Of a DNA stretch of 64,000 nucleotides, positions 26,463-34,287 are shown in pieces. The stretch's first letter is position 1. Each line of letters begins with the position of its first letter. Location: NCBI RefSeq assembly GCF_000504205.1, contig NZ_AZAJ01000001.1:2702879-2766878 (forward strand), in the 5' to 3' direction. Below the pieces are notes generated by a model. The model did not search any database and was not told where the DNA came from. It worked only from the letters and a program-made list of their open reading frames with translations. The position numbers and the translations under genes were made by a program. The DNA comes from Methanolobus tindarius DSM 2278. Its GTDB lineage: Archaea > Halobacteriota > Methanosarcinia > Methanosarcinales > Methanosarcinaceae.

Positions 26463-26626
26463 TGCCAGATCTTTACGTTGTCCAGAACCATGTCAGGCCT
26501 GACAGGCAAACTCACAGGTATGCAGGAAGGCGAAGGCTGACAGGCACACGTTATCCTTTGTCCCGGACTGTTGCCTCTGTCCGGCCAGTTACCAGGAAAG
26601 TAAAGATCTTCTCCGGAGAGATCTGA
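26462..26626 (+). CDS. small Arg-rich basic protein of accessory operon
   Basis: 54 aa, with Arg about every third residue in the middle (RYAGRRRLTGTRYPLSRTV). The ATG overlaps the preceding TAA and the stop is followed at once by the next ATG. Such small basic proteins in viral operons often bind nucleic acid, but that is inference. Confidence 0.5.
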   Translation: MPDLYVVQNHVRPDRQTHRYAGRRRLTGTRYPLSRTVASVRPVTRKVKIFSGEI

Positions 26627-26833
26627 ATGTCTCGTGCTTCAATAATCACGCTGGACGAATCCGGAACACCGGTCTCCAGGGAAGTTGACAATGCAACTTA
26701 TGACGATGAAACCGGTTTTCTTTACGTACATGGAAAAGAAGCCTATCAGGTTGACGAAGTAATCAACATGAGAAGCCCTACATTCTGCGCTGTTCGTTTC
26801 CTGAGAGAAGAAGCCAGGAGAGCTATAGCATGA
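26627..26833 (+). CDS. small hypothetical protein of accessory operon
   Basis: 68 aa, beta-rich with a basic helical end. Not recognised. Overlaps the ASCH gene start (ATGA). Confidence 0.5.
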   Translation: MSRASIITLDESGTPVSREVDNATYDDETGFLYVHGKEAYQVDEVINMRSPTFCAVRFLREEARRAIA

Positions 26834-27498
26834 ACCTGAAAGGCCTTTCACCATCAACCGGGTATTGCAGGGATTCAAAATGTGACCATCTGCAGCCATA
26901 CAGAACGGATGTTGTAGGTAAAAAGAAGCGTGTGAGTTACTGGTGTGAGCTGGCAAAGAAGATCCCTGTCAACATGTCAAAGTGTCCTCTGGATGTTCCG
27001 GAGGATATCAGTGAAATGAAGGTGCTTTCCTTCAGACAACCTTATGCTTCTATGGCAGCTGAAGGCATCATGTTCCTTAACATCAGGTCAACAGACTGTC
27101 ATTATAGAGGTCCTGTGGTAATCTATGCTACACAGGGTCATGTCAGGAGGAGGGACAGAAAGTACTTTGAGAAGGTCCTTGGACGAGAGATCTTCAAGAA
27201 GGAAAATGGAAGATACAATTCCCTCCTTCCTCATGGGAAAATGCTGGCTGTTGCAGATATAACAGGCACAATACGCTTTGACAATCCGGAGAAGTTTGCT
27301 GCATATTCTGAGTGCCACTACCTGTCTCCATTCTATTTTGAGAAAGGTATGGTCTGTTATGGATGGATACTGCAGAATGTCAGGCCACTTACTGCAGAGA
27401 TTGGCTGGAAGATGCCAAAGGGCTGCAGGAACTGGTCTAAGATTAGAACCTCAGTGATTAATCCTTATCTGCCTACAGCTGAGGAGGTGATGGTTTGA
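26830..27498 (+). CDS. ASCH domain protein
   Basis: 222 aa. Residues 1-55 contain four Cys (about 13, 18, 39, 52) that could form a small metal site. Residues 62-180 are an ASCH/PUA-like domain: KVLSFRQPYASMAAEG, VVIYATQGHV, GKMLAVADITGTI and the late CYGWILQNVRPL. ASCH proteins bind RNA or act as small nucleases or deaminases of modified nucleosides, and they are common in phage genomes. It is the only member of this operon with a recognisable domain. Confidence 0.8.
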   Translation: MNLKGLSPSTGYCRDSKCDHLQPYRTDVVGKKKRVSYWCELAKKIPVNMSKCPLDVPEDISEMKVLSFRQPYASMAAEGIMFLNIRSTDCHYRGPVVIYATQGHVRRRDRKYFEKVLGREIFKKENGRYNSLLPHGKMLAVADITGTIRFDNPEKFAAYSECHYLSPFYFEKGMVCYGWILQNVRPLTAEIGWKMPKGCRNWSKIRTSVINPYLPTAEEVMV

Positions 27499-27755
27499 GT
27501 TTGTGGATCTGCATTGAATGTCATGATGGAACACACTGTCTAGTATCAGGTTCCTTGCCTCCAAAGGAATGTGTTATCAGTCCTAATATTGGAGATTCAA
27601 AGTTTAGCGAGCTGAACCTGGAAGACAATGATCTCAAGTTGGAAGCCAGAGAGCGAGGTTTCCATGTCATTAATGAAAAGGATCTGCTGGAGCTTGTTCA
27701 CAAGCTTGCTGAGGCATCAGAAGCACTTGACAATGTTGTGGAAGAGGGGATATAA
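27495..27755 (+). CDS. small hypothetical protein of accessory operon
   Basis: 86 aa from a TTG start with GAGGTGATGG upstream. The N-terminus (SLWICIECHDGTHCLVSG) has a Cys-x-x-Cys-like pair; the rest is helical. Not recognised. Confidence 0.5.
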   Translation: MSLWICIECHDGTHCLVSGSLPPKECVISPNIGDSKFSELNLEDNDLKLEARERGFHVINEKDLLELVHKLAEASEALDNVVEEGI

Positions 27756-28057
27756 TGAAGTTCACAATATCCTCTGGACCCTTTAACGTGCCTTTAGTGA
27801 AGCATGTCATTGTTGCAATGGGTGATTCCTACATAGAAGCAACATGGAACTGGGAAGTTCTCAAATCTGAACTATACACTCATTTTCCACATTTGAGGAG
27901 TACAAAAGCCTACTGTATGGCCAGTGAATATGATAATGATTCCAGGATGTACTGTGAGAATGTACTGTTCTTCATTGAGTGTGATTCTGAGATTCTCAAG
28001 GATATCTGTGTTAGGATGAAAGGAGAGTATCTCACACATGCAGAGGTGAGAGTATGA
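27755..28057 (+). CDS. small hypothetical protein of accessory operon
   Basis: 100 aa, mixed alpha/beta, no recognised motif. Its start overlaps the preceding stop (TAATG) and its stop overlaps the last small frame at 28054. Confidence 0.5.
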   Translation: MKFTISSGPFNVPLVKHVIVAMGDSYIEATWNWEVLKSELYTHFPHLRSTKAYCMASEYDNDSRMYCENVLFFIECDSEILKDICVRMKGEYLTHAEVRV

Positions 28058-28140
28058 CCTTCCAGAACAACTTTTCTAATGATTCCCAGAAAGGTCTCCC
28101 TGATTTCTTATGGATCTCTCTGACTGATATAGGAGTGTGA
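28054..28140 (+). CDS. very small frame at the operon end
   Basis: 28 aa (MTFQNNFSNDSQKGLPDFLW then ISLTDIGV). Supported only by the ATGA overlap that all genes of this operon share and by GAGGTGAG upstream. Confidence 0.3.
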   Translation: MTFQNNFSNDSQKGLPDFLWISLTDIGV

Positions 28141-28162
28141 TTTTCGAAAATTCAGATAAAAA

Positions 28163-28288
28163 TACGTACCCATACGTACGCCAAAAATCCCCTATCCCCT
28201 ACATCGTATCGTTATGCTGCGGCGTAGCCTAAAAGGTAACTGAGCCGAGGCTCTGTTGCCTTGGCATACGTACGTACCCATACGTACG
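28163..28288. repeat. 18-bp direct repeats, iteron-like
   Basis: TACGTACCCATACGTACG occurs at 28163-28180 and again at 28271-28288. Each copy is itself nearly palindromic (ACGTAC-CCAT-ACGTAC), and the second is flanked by extra CGTA steps. The spacer holds GAGCCGAGGCTC-type short inverted repeats and is GC-rich compared with the region. Candidate replication origin iterons, partition site or attachment site of the accessory element. Confidence 0.6.
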
Positions 28289-28359
28289 TATGCGGCTCTC
28301 GGTTTTTGATGGGTATTATACAATTTGAAATTCGATCAGAAATACAGGTGATGATTAAC

Positions 28360-28821
28360 ATGCAAATCAAGGTTACAACTTCTATAGATCCATATCTTAA
28401 AGCCTCGTTCGAGGCTACAAAGTCTATTCATAATAAATCATTTTCAGAGATTTTAGAGGAGGGAATCAGGCAGATTCTGGATGAAGTCTCTCCTCTGGAA
28501 TCTGTCAGGCTTACAATTTTGCAACGGGAGCAGGAATTATCTGAGTTCAGATCAAAGCTTGCTGAGCTGGAAGTTCTGGAGAAGCAGAGAAAGGCTAGCA
28601 AGAGAGATGAAACAGAAACAAATCCAGATATTGAGAGATACTTGGAAGACTTCCGAAACAAGAAGTTTTCAGAACATATTGAATCAGCTTTAAAAATGTT
28701 GAAAAATGGAAGTCAACCTAACTGGAAGCATATGGCTCCAATGTATCAGTTCTCAAATGAGAAGGAGTTTAGGCAATGGTTCATTGAAAAAATGAATAGA
28801 GAAGGAGTGATTATTTCATAG
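28360..28821 (+). CDS. ribbon-helix-helix protein with coiled coil
   Basis: 153 aa from the ATG at 28360, preceded by AGGTG. Residues 1-40 look like an RHH DNA-binding unit (QIKVTTSIDPYLKASFEATK, then SFSEILEEGIRQIL); residues 48-80 form a heptad-like coiled coil. Such proteins act as plasmid copy or partition regulators, antitoxins or viral repressors. It directly follows the direct repeats, which may be its binding sites. Confidence 0.6.
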   Translation: MQIKVTTSIDPYLKASFEATKSIHNKSFSEILEEGIRQILDEVSPLESVRLTILQREQELSEFRSKLAELEVLEKQRKASKRDETETNPDIERYLEDFRNKKFSEHIESALKMLKNGSQPNWKHMAPMYQFSNEKEFRQWFIEKMNREGVIIS

Positions 28822-28951
28822 ACTTTTAAAATAAATTCCATGGCTTTTAGATATATGTTTTTTTGTAAGTTAATTGACCCATTCCCATTTTGTATATTTA
28901 GCATGAATTTTTTAGAATTAAATAAAAAACATAGAAAAGGAAAGTGTACAG

Positions 28952-29167
28952 ATGAAAATAGTAAAAGAGCTTGATACAGGGCTTATGTATATACTGATTA
29001 GTACAAGAGAAATAATGCAAAGCCTGCCTGAAGAGATTATGGAAGAATTAGGAAAAAACTGGACAGATTATGATATCGACTCTTTCAAATCTAAAGGTCG
29101 TTATATTCTGGCAGATCAAGAATATGTTGAGATTTCATCTAGGGATAAATTAAAGAATATAATATAA
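28952..29167 (+). CDS. small hypothetical protein
   Basis: 71 aa, acidic, helical (MKIVKELDTGLMYILISTRE). Preceded by AAAGGAAAG. Not recognised. It lies between the RHH gene and the convergent ATPase operon. Confidence 0.45.
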   Translation: MKIVKELDTGLMYILISTREIMQSLPEEIMEELGKNWTDYDIDSFKSKGRYILADQEYVEISSRDKLKNII

Positions 29168-29252
29168 CTTGAAACTTTATTGTATACAAAGAACAATCCT
29201 GTGGCTTAGTATATAGTAATATTTAAATGAACAAATAGTAGCTATGTATCTA

Positions 29253-29717
29253 TTACAGTTTCTTACCAAAAAGTTCTTTTTTTGTTTTTTGTATATTTTC
29301 TTTTTCAACGAGCTGATAACCTTTTAAATCTTTATCATTTTCTAGTGACTCGTCAATTGTCATCTTAACTATATCAAATTCAGGTTCTATTTTACGGAAA
29401 TAGTTGATTAAACTTTCAATCCATAATTTCCCTTTATCTTTAATAATGTAGGTTTTTGATTTATTCTCTAATTCGTTTTCTATTTCCAGTATATCCATCA
29501 TTTCAAATTTTAGATTTGCTTTTGAGATGCCAGGATCTCGAGGACCAAAACTATCCCGTTTAAAATCAAAGTTAGATCCACATTCATGGCCACTAGTTAT
29601 AAGCGATTCTTTTAAATTAAAACACACTTTTTCAAATTTCAAATTTCCATCAATAGAATTCAACTTATAGAGGCAATATACTTGTAAGAAATTCTTATTG
29701 ATTTTGTCGGTAGTCAT
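29253..29717 (-). CDS. winged-helix protein, third gene of ATPase operon
   Basis: 154 aa. The centre (DSFGPRDPGISKANLKFEMM) and the following TYIIKDKGKLWIESLI resemble the turn and wing of small winged-helix proteins of the YwgA or ABC-3C middle-component type, which are encoded with SMC-like ATPases in anti-phage systems. Its start is one base from the stop of the ATPase gene. A role as adaptor between ATPase and effector is inferred; the C-terminus is Lys/Glu rich. AT-rich like its partners. Confidence 0.6.
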   Translation of the reverse strand: MTTDKINKNFLQVYCLYKLNSIDGNLKFEKVCFNLKESLITSGHECGSNFDFKRDSFGPRDPGISKANLKFEMMDILEIENELENKSKTYIIKDKGKLWIESLINYFRKIEPEFDIVKMTIDESLENDKDLKGYQLVEKENIQKTKKELFGKKL

Positions 29718-29718
29718 A

Positions 29719-31539
29719 CTAACTGTACCCGGTTATATCCATATTAAATGTAATTTGTGCTTTTGGTAGCTCCAACACCTGCTCATATATTTTGTCAGCT
29801 GTAAGTATTATAAATTGTGTTTCATCCTCTTCACATTTAATCTTGATTAAATTAAGAAGATTAGATAATACTTGAATTTCATCTGGAAGATCTGAATCAT
29901 TTTTTAATCCTTCTGCAGGCTCATCGAGGATTACAAAATCAATACGGGATGCATTGTTTTCTTTGTCTAAATCGTTGAGGGTGAGTAAAAGAGCGATATC
30001 TAAACATTTCTTTTCAGATTCACCTATTGTTTTAGATGACGAAATATCCTCAAATTCTTCCTTTTTATCAGCTAATTTCATTTTTAAGTAAAATTTGTTG
30101 TTTTTATATATGATTGGCTGTTTTTTGTAGCCCATTAATTGTGAATAATAACTATTTAGTTTAAGCAAAAAATTATCAATGCAAGTATCAAAATATTTCT
30201 TCTCAATGTTTTTCTTTTCATCTTCTAATTGTTTTATTTCTGATATCAATGTATCAGTTTCACTTTTTTTAGCATTGATTTCCGTGTTAAATCTATGTAT
30301 TTCATCGTCAATTTGCTTTAAATCATCAATCCATTTAAGGTATAATTGTTTTTTATCCTGGATATGTGCTTTAAAATCAGCATCATCATAAGATTTATAT
30401 TTTTCAACTCCTCTTATTATCTCAGGGTTAAATAGCATATCTAATTCACTAGAATTCTTTTTTAGGTGCTCTATCTTTAGGTTATTATCTTTTAACTCCT
30501 TCTTAATGTCCATTAATTTAAAATCAATTAGCGGTATGTTTTGTTTTGAAATAGCAATTTTTTCCCTTATTTTATTATCCAGTTCGAAATCGTATTCATC
30601 ATCACCACAATAAGGGCATTTTTTATTATAATATTTATTTTCAATTTTTGCTAAGTTAGTTCTTTTACCACATACGGGACAAATGAGGACACTTATAATT
30701 TCTTTTAACACATCTATGATTTTCTCTTCATAATATTTTTGTAATTCATTTTTTTCAATTATAAGTTTCTTTTTTTCTTGATTTAGATATGTATTTCGTT
30801 CTTGAGTTTTTACAATTGTATCCCATATTTCTCGCTGCTTTTCTTTTATTTCAAAAACATCTTTTAGACTTTCATTCTCATAAGATTCAATCATCTTTTT
30901 CAAATATGCCATTTCGTCAACTGAAGATTTAACTATAGTTTCTTGTTTCTTTTTCTCCTCTTCAAGCTCCTTTATTCGAATTTCAATATACTGTTTATTT
31001 TCTTCTTTTGATTGTATTTGCCTGTCAAGAAGATCGATATCATTCTGTTTGTTTAGTAGCCCACTATAATAACTGATTATTCTCATTATACTTTTGTCAT
31101 CATTTCTTTTTAATGAAGACTCTTGATCTTGATACAACAGCTTTGTTTTAAACTCTAAAAAATCAGGACTTGGCAATTTGAATATATCACAGATTTTTTG
31201 ATCAATTTTTTCAAGATCAGTCAGTGTTTCTGTTATTTTAGAAGTGCTTGTATCAATCACTTCTAATCTATGATTTGTCCCTGCTTTCCTATTTATTTTG
31301 ATTTCCTGAGTACCATTAGTAATTATTATACATGTTTCTGCAATCTTGTTAATTGGCCTCCGAGATGCTTTTATCCCAAAAAGAGCGTATGCTAAAGCAT
31401 CTAAGGTTGTTGATTTGCCACTTTTATGCTCCCCATAAATTAGTAAATGATTGCTCATTACTTTTGTGTGCTTAACTCCTAAATACTTATAAGAATTAAA
31501 CTCTTTAATACTGAAATTCTTTATTCTGTATTTGTCCAT
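29719..31539 (-). CDS. SMC/Rad50-like ATPase with internal zinc ribbon
   Basis: 606 aa, short for an SMC protein. Walker A is YGEHKSGKST (about 35-44) and Walker B is FVILDEPAEG with Asp539-Glu540; the signature region reads GESEKKCLDIAL rather than LSGGQ. Two coiled-coil arms (about 175-285 and 320-480) flank a four-Cys zinc ribbon, CPVC at 287-290 and CPYC at 308-311. Rad50 has only one CxxC at this place, so this tip is a self-contained zinc knuckle. Compact SMC-like ATPases of this type work in Lamassu, ABC-3C and related defence systems as sensors of foreign DNA. It sits between a membrane protein and a winged-helix protein with almost no spacing. Confidence 0.8.
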   Translation of the reverse strand: MDKYRIKNFSIKEFNSYKYLGVKHTKVMSNHLLIYGEHKSGKSTTLDALAYALFGIKASRRPINKIAETCIIITNGTQEIKINRKAGTNHRLEVIDTSTSKITETLTDLEKIDQKICDIFKLPSPDFLEFKTKLLYQDQESSLKRNDDKSIMRIISYYSGLLNKQNDIDLLDRQIQSKEENKQYIEIRIKELEEEKKKQETIVKSSVDEMAYLKKMIESYENESLKDVFEIKEKQREIWDTIVKTQERNTYLNQEKKKLIIEKNELQKYYEEKIIDVLKEIISVLICPVCGKRTNLAKIENKYYNKKCPYCGDDEYDFELDNKIREKIAISKQNIPLIDFKLMDIKKELKDNNLKIEHLKKNSSELDMLFNPEIIRGVEKYKSYDDADFKAHIQDKKQLYLKWIDDLKQIDDEIHRFNTEINAKKSETDTLISEIKQLEDEKKNIEKKYFDTCIDNFLLKLNSYYSQLMGYKKQPIIYKNNKFYLKMKLADKKEEFEDISSSKTIGESEKKCLDIALLLTLNDLDKENNASRIDFVILDEPAEGLKNDSDLPDEIQVLSNLLNLIKIKCEEDETQFIILTADKIYEQVLELPKAQITFNMDITGYS

Positions 31540-31542
31540 TTC

Positions 31543-32160
31543 TCATTCCTCAAATACACTGGCATATTCAATAGAAATCATATTTCCAATTTCAATAAAT
31601 GATTTTATTATCAATAAAATAAAAAAAATGGAAGCGATGCTACTAAACATTACATAACACAAGTTATTTTGAAGTAAACTTAATACCATAAAAAAAAAGA
31701 TATTCATAAAGCCTAAAGTTAAATCATAAAAATGTGGAAGCTTATCCTTATAGAATAATTCATCTAACTTATCAATTGTTTCTTTGATACTAGATGGTAA
31801 TTTATCATGATTTTTTAATGTTTCTTTGATACTAGGCGGTAAGTTATCATTACTTTTTAATGTTATTCCATTTACTTCCTTATTCTTATTTTGATAGTTT
31901 TTCTTTTTATACGTATATTCTAACATTTGTCGTCTAAATAAAAAACGAGTAATTTTTTCATAAAATTCATCTAATATTGTTTTTATAAAAAAGTCTAGCA
32001 GAAGTAAAAATCCTACTATGTATATGATATCAAAAGTTCTCAAATCTGAGATATCTAATATTTGATTTGATTTTAGTAAATTATATGCTACAATTGACTC
32101 GATGATGGCTAGTGAAAATATTGTAAATTTACCTAAAGACAAATTAAAGCTGCTTGACAT
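31543..32160 (-). CDS. four-helix membrane protein, first gene of ATPase operon
   Basis: 205 aa with two helices near the N-terminus (about 10-28 and 44-62) and two near the C-terminus (about 147-190), separated by a charged cytosolic loop of ~80 residues. The loop contains an internal repeat, LPPSIKETLKNHDK then LPSSIKETIDKLDE. The topology recalls SLATT-type and other predicted pore-forming effectors in prokaryotic defence. Three bases separate it from the ATPase gene. An effector that damages the membrane when triggered is the leading inference; no family is recognised. Confidence 0.65.
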   Translation of the reverse strand: MSSSFNLSLGKFTIFSLAIIESIVAYNLLKSNQILDISDLRTFDIIYIVGFLLLLDFFIKTILDEFYEKITRFLFRRQMLEYTYKKKNYQNKNKEVNGITLKSNDNLPPSIKETLKNHDKLPSSIKETIDKLDELFYKDKLPHFYDLTLGFMNIFFFMVLSLLQNNLCYVMFSSIASIFFILLIIKSFIEIGNMISIEYASVFEE

Positions 32161-32472
32161 TTTAACCCTGTATTATAATTAATTTTTACTCTCCCCTTAT
32201 ATGATTTAGAACAGTTAGAGTTTATATACTTTATTATTTTATCTGATTAAATTGCCAGTTATTTTGAGTTTTTTATGGTAGAAGGATTTAGATTATGACT
32301 GTCATTTTGTATTCTTACGTAACCTTTTGAATCTTAAAGATTCCATTGATTAGAATCAAAAAAGCTATGTTGAAGATAAAACTCATTTTATTTACGATGT
32401 CTAGAAAAAGTTATAGTCAAGTAAAACTATTTAATGAGATACAAACTGTCGAGATTGATGGAGGATTGTTTC
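32161..32472. promoter_or_regulatory. divergent AT-rich intergenic region
   Basis: About 310 bases between the ATPase operon and the caspase-like fragment. Minus-strand TATA-like sequence (TATATAAGG type, near 32198-32204) and plus-strand AT-rich boxes are present; no gene seen. Confidence 0.3.
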
Positions 32473-32850
32473 ATGTCTAAGTATGTCTCAGGTGTTTTTG
32501 CCGTTCCAAAATACGATTCACGATACATAAAAAACTTGCCATTTTGTTCTACTGATTGTCAGAAACTAAAAGCGGTATTAAAGGACAATATTGGTATTGA
32601 AGAGAACAACATGAAAGTATTTGGTGAAGAAGCAAAAGACGAAGTAAAAAAATATGATATTATAAGAGCCACTCAATTAGTTTGCGATAAAGCTCAACAA
32701 GACGACACTGTTATTTTATATTTTTCAGGACATGGGTATGCGAAAAATAATGAAGCTTATTTAATTACATTTGATACAAAAGATGATTTAATTGAGGATA
32801 CTGCAGTTCCAATTTCAAGAATAAAAAAAGAAGGATCTCCTCAAGATTGA
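32473..32850 (+). pseudogene. caspase-like peptidase, truncated by an insertion sequence
   Basis: 125 aa remain, from an ATG preceded by GGAGGA. The N-terminal half of a C14 caspase/metacaspase p20 domain is clear: VSGVFAVPKYD, the helix after CSTDCQKL, and VILYFSGHGYAKNNEAY with the catalytic His87. The catalytic Cys, expected about 45 residues later, is missing because the frame runs into the end of an ISL3-type element and stops at once. No remainder is visible beyond the element, so the 3' part was lost. Caspase-like proteins are frequent effectors in defence modules. Confidence 0.75.
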
Positions 32851-34093
32851 GTGGGTAATTTAATATTCTGTTCATCCAATCCATATTGGATGGACGATAA
32901 ACTCTTGATTCAAATGGCTCTGGGAATAACCCCTCCATGGTATGTGAAAGACATTGATCTTAATGTTTCTAAGAAAAGAATGGATATTTATCTAGATTTT
33001 ACCAAGGGAACGAAGTTCCCTTGCCCAGTTTGCAACAAACTGTGTGATCTCCATGATACCAAAGAAAAAGTATGGAGACACCTTGATTTCTTCCATCATG
33101 AAACATACATTCATGCACGAGTTCCCCGAACAAAGTGTGATGGAGATGATGTAAAACTTGTTGAAGTTCCATGGACAAGACAAAATACTGGATTTACATT
33201 ATTTTTCGAAGCACTAATCGTTGCAATGTCCAAAGAAATGAGTGTTTCTTCAATTGCTGAATTGATCAATATTCATGAAAATTCTGTATGGATAATTCTA
33301 GCTCATTATGTTGAAGAAGCCAGAGCAAAGATGGATCTCTCTGAGTTAGATACTATTGGAGTAGATGAAATATCTGTCAAAAAAGGTCACAGCTATGTGA
33401 CCTTGTTCTATGATCTACATCAATCAAGAGTAATTCATATTGAAAATGGAAAGAAAAGAAGTGTTTTCAAGAACTTCAGGGAAGTTCTTTCCAGAAAAAT
33501 AGACCCTGATAATATCAAGTATATTTCAATGGACATGTATCCTGCTTTTAGGGGTGGAGCAAGGGAATATTTCCCAAATGCTAAGATCGTTTACGATAAG
33601 TTCCATATTGTCAAAATGATGAATGATGCAATTGATAAGGTTCGAAGAAAGGAGTATCAAACAAATAAAGATCTGGGTAAAACGAGATTCATGTGGTTGA
33701 AAAATCCTGAAAATCTATCGGATAGGGAAATAGCTAAGATTCGATCAATCAAAGATTTGGATACTAAAACAGCAAAAGCTTACAGATTTAAGCTTGGACT
33801 TCAACGTCTGTGGGATATAAAAAATATAGAGGTAGCGAGGGAATATCTTGACAAATGGCATTATTGGGGAACACATAGCAACATCAAGGAAATTATCACA
33901 TTGGCCAAGATGATTAAAAGAAATTCTCATGGGATATTGGAATCAATCAAACAAGGTATCAGCAACGGTGTTGTTGAAGGATTGAACAACAAAATTAAAA
34001 CTGCTTTTAAGAGATCATATGGATTGAAGACTGAGAAGTGTAGGAATACAATGATATTCTTGATGGCGGGTAAACTTCGTTTACCCACACGAT
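32846..34093 (+). mobile_element. ISL3-family insertion sequence
   Basis: About 1.25 kb. Imperfect terminal inverted repeats (ATTGAGTGGGTAA at 32846 and, inverted, ATCGTGTGGGTAA at 34093; 11 of 13 match) enclose one transposase gene. I found no clear 8-bp target duplication (TCCTCAAG against GTTAAAGA), and the transposase stop falls just outside the right repeat, so the limits are approximate or the element caused a deletion. Confidence 0.7.
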
Positions 34094-34098
34094 GTTAA
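32890..34098 (+). CDS. ISL3 family transposase
   Basis: 402 aa from ATG at 32890; a GTG at 32851 lies inside the terminal repeat. An N-terminal zinc finger (CPVCNKLCDLHD, with the later KC) and helix-turn-helix are followed by the DDE domain: Asp in TIGVDEISV, Asp in ISMDMYPAF, YDKFHIVK and Glu in GVVEGLNNKIK. Length and order fit intact ISL3 transposases, so the copy could be active. Confidence 0.9.
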   Translation: MDDKLLIQMALGITPPWYVKDIDLNVSKKRMDIYLDFTKGTKFPCPVCNKLCDLHDTKEKVWRHLDFFHHETYIHARVPRTKCDGDDVKLVEVPWTRQNTGFTLFFEALIVAMSKEMSVSSIAELINIHENSVWIILAHYVEEARAKMDLSELDTIGVDEISVKKGHSYVTLFYDLHQSRVIHIENGKKRSVFKNFREVLSRKIDPDNIKYISMDMYPAFRGGAREYFPNAKIVYDKFHIVKMMNDAIDKVRRKEYQTNKDLGKTRFMWLKNPENLSDREIAKIRSIKDLDTKTAKAYRFKLGLQRLWDIKNIEVAREYLDKWHYWGTHSNIKEIITLAKMIKRNSHGILESIKQGISNGVVEGLNNKIKTAFKRSYGLKTEKCRNTMIFLMAGKLRLPTRC

Positions 34099-34118
34099 AG
34101 AGAACCAAAAATGTTATT

Positions 34119-34145
34119 ATAGGTAAGATCAACTGATCTACCTAT
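34119..34145. terminator. strong hairpin beyond the insertion sequence
   Basis: ATAGGTAAGATCA pairs with TGATCTACCTAT with one bulged base. It lies just after the element and may terminate the transposase message or be part of older flanking DNA. Confidence 0.4.
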
Positions 34146-34255
34146 TATTCATTTCATTTTCAATATTTCATCTTTTTTTGGAATATGGGTTACAGCTAGC
34201 TTCATAAATTGTGAATGGCTGATATCTCTGAGGATGAGACAGAACAAGTTAAAAA

Positions 34256-34280
34256 CAGTATAAAGTCAAACTTTATACTG
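34256..34280 (-). terminator. terminator of the VTC-DUF4956 operon
   Basis: Perfect 10-bp stem CAGTATAAAG / CTTTATACTG with a 5-nt loop. On the minus strand it follows the stop at 34288 and precedes TTTTTAAC. Confidence 0.8.
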
Positions 34281-34287
34281 CAAATCA

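Noticed and set aside
32851-32889. GTG start for the transposase inside the terminal repeat
   Set aside because: Family proteins begin near the ATG at 32890, and the first 13 codons are the inverted repeat region.
32838-34101. 8-bp target duplication around the ISL3 element
   Set aside because: Flanking octamers TCCTCAAG and GTTAAAGA do not match; shifting the borders did not help.
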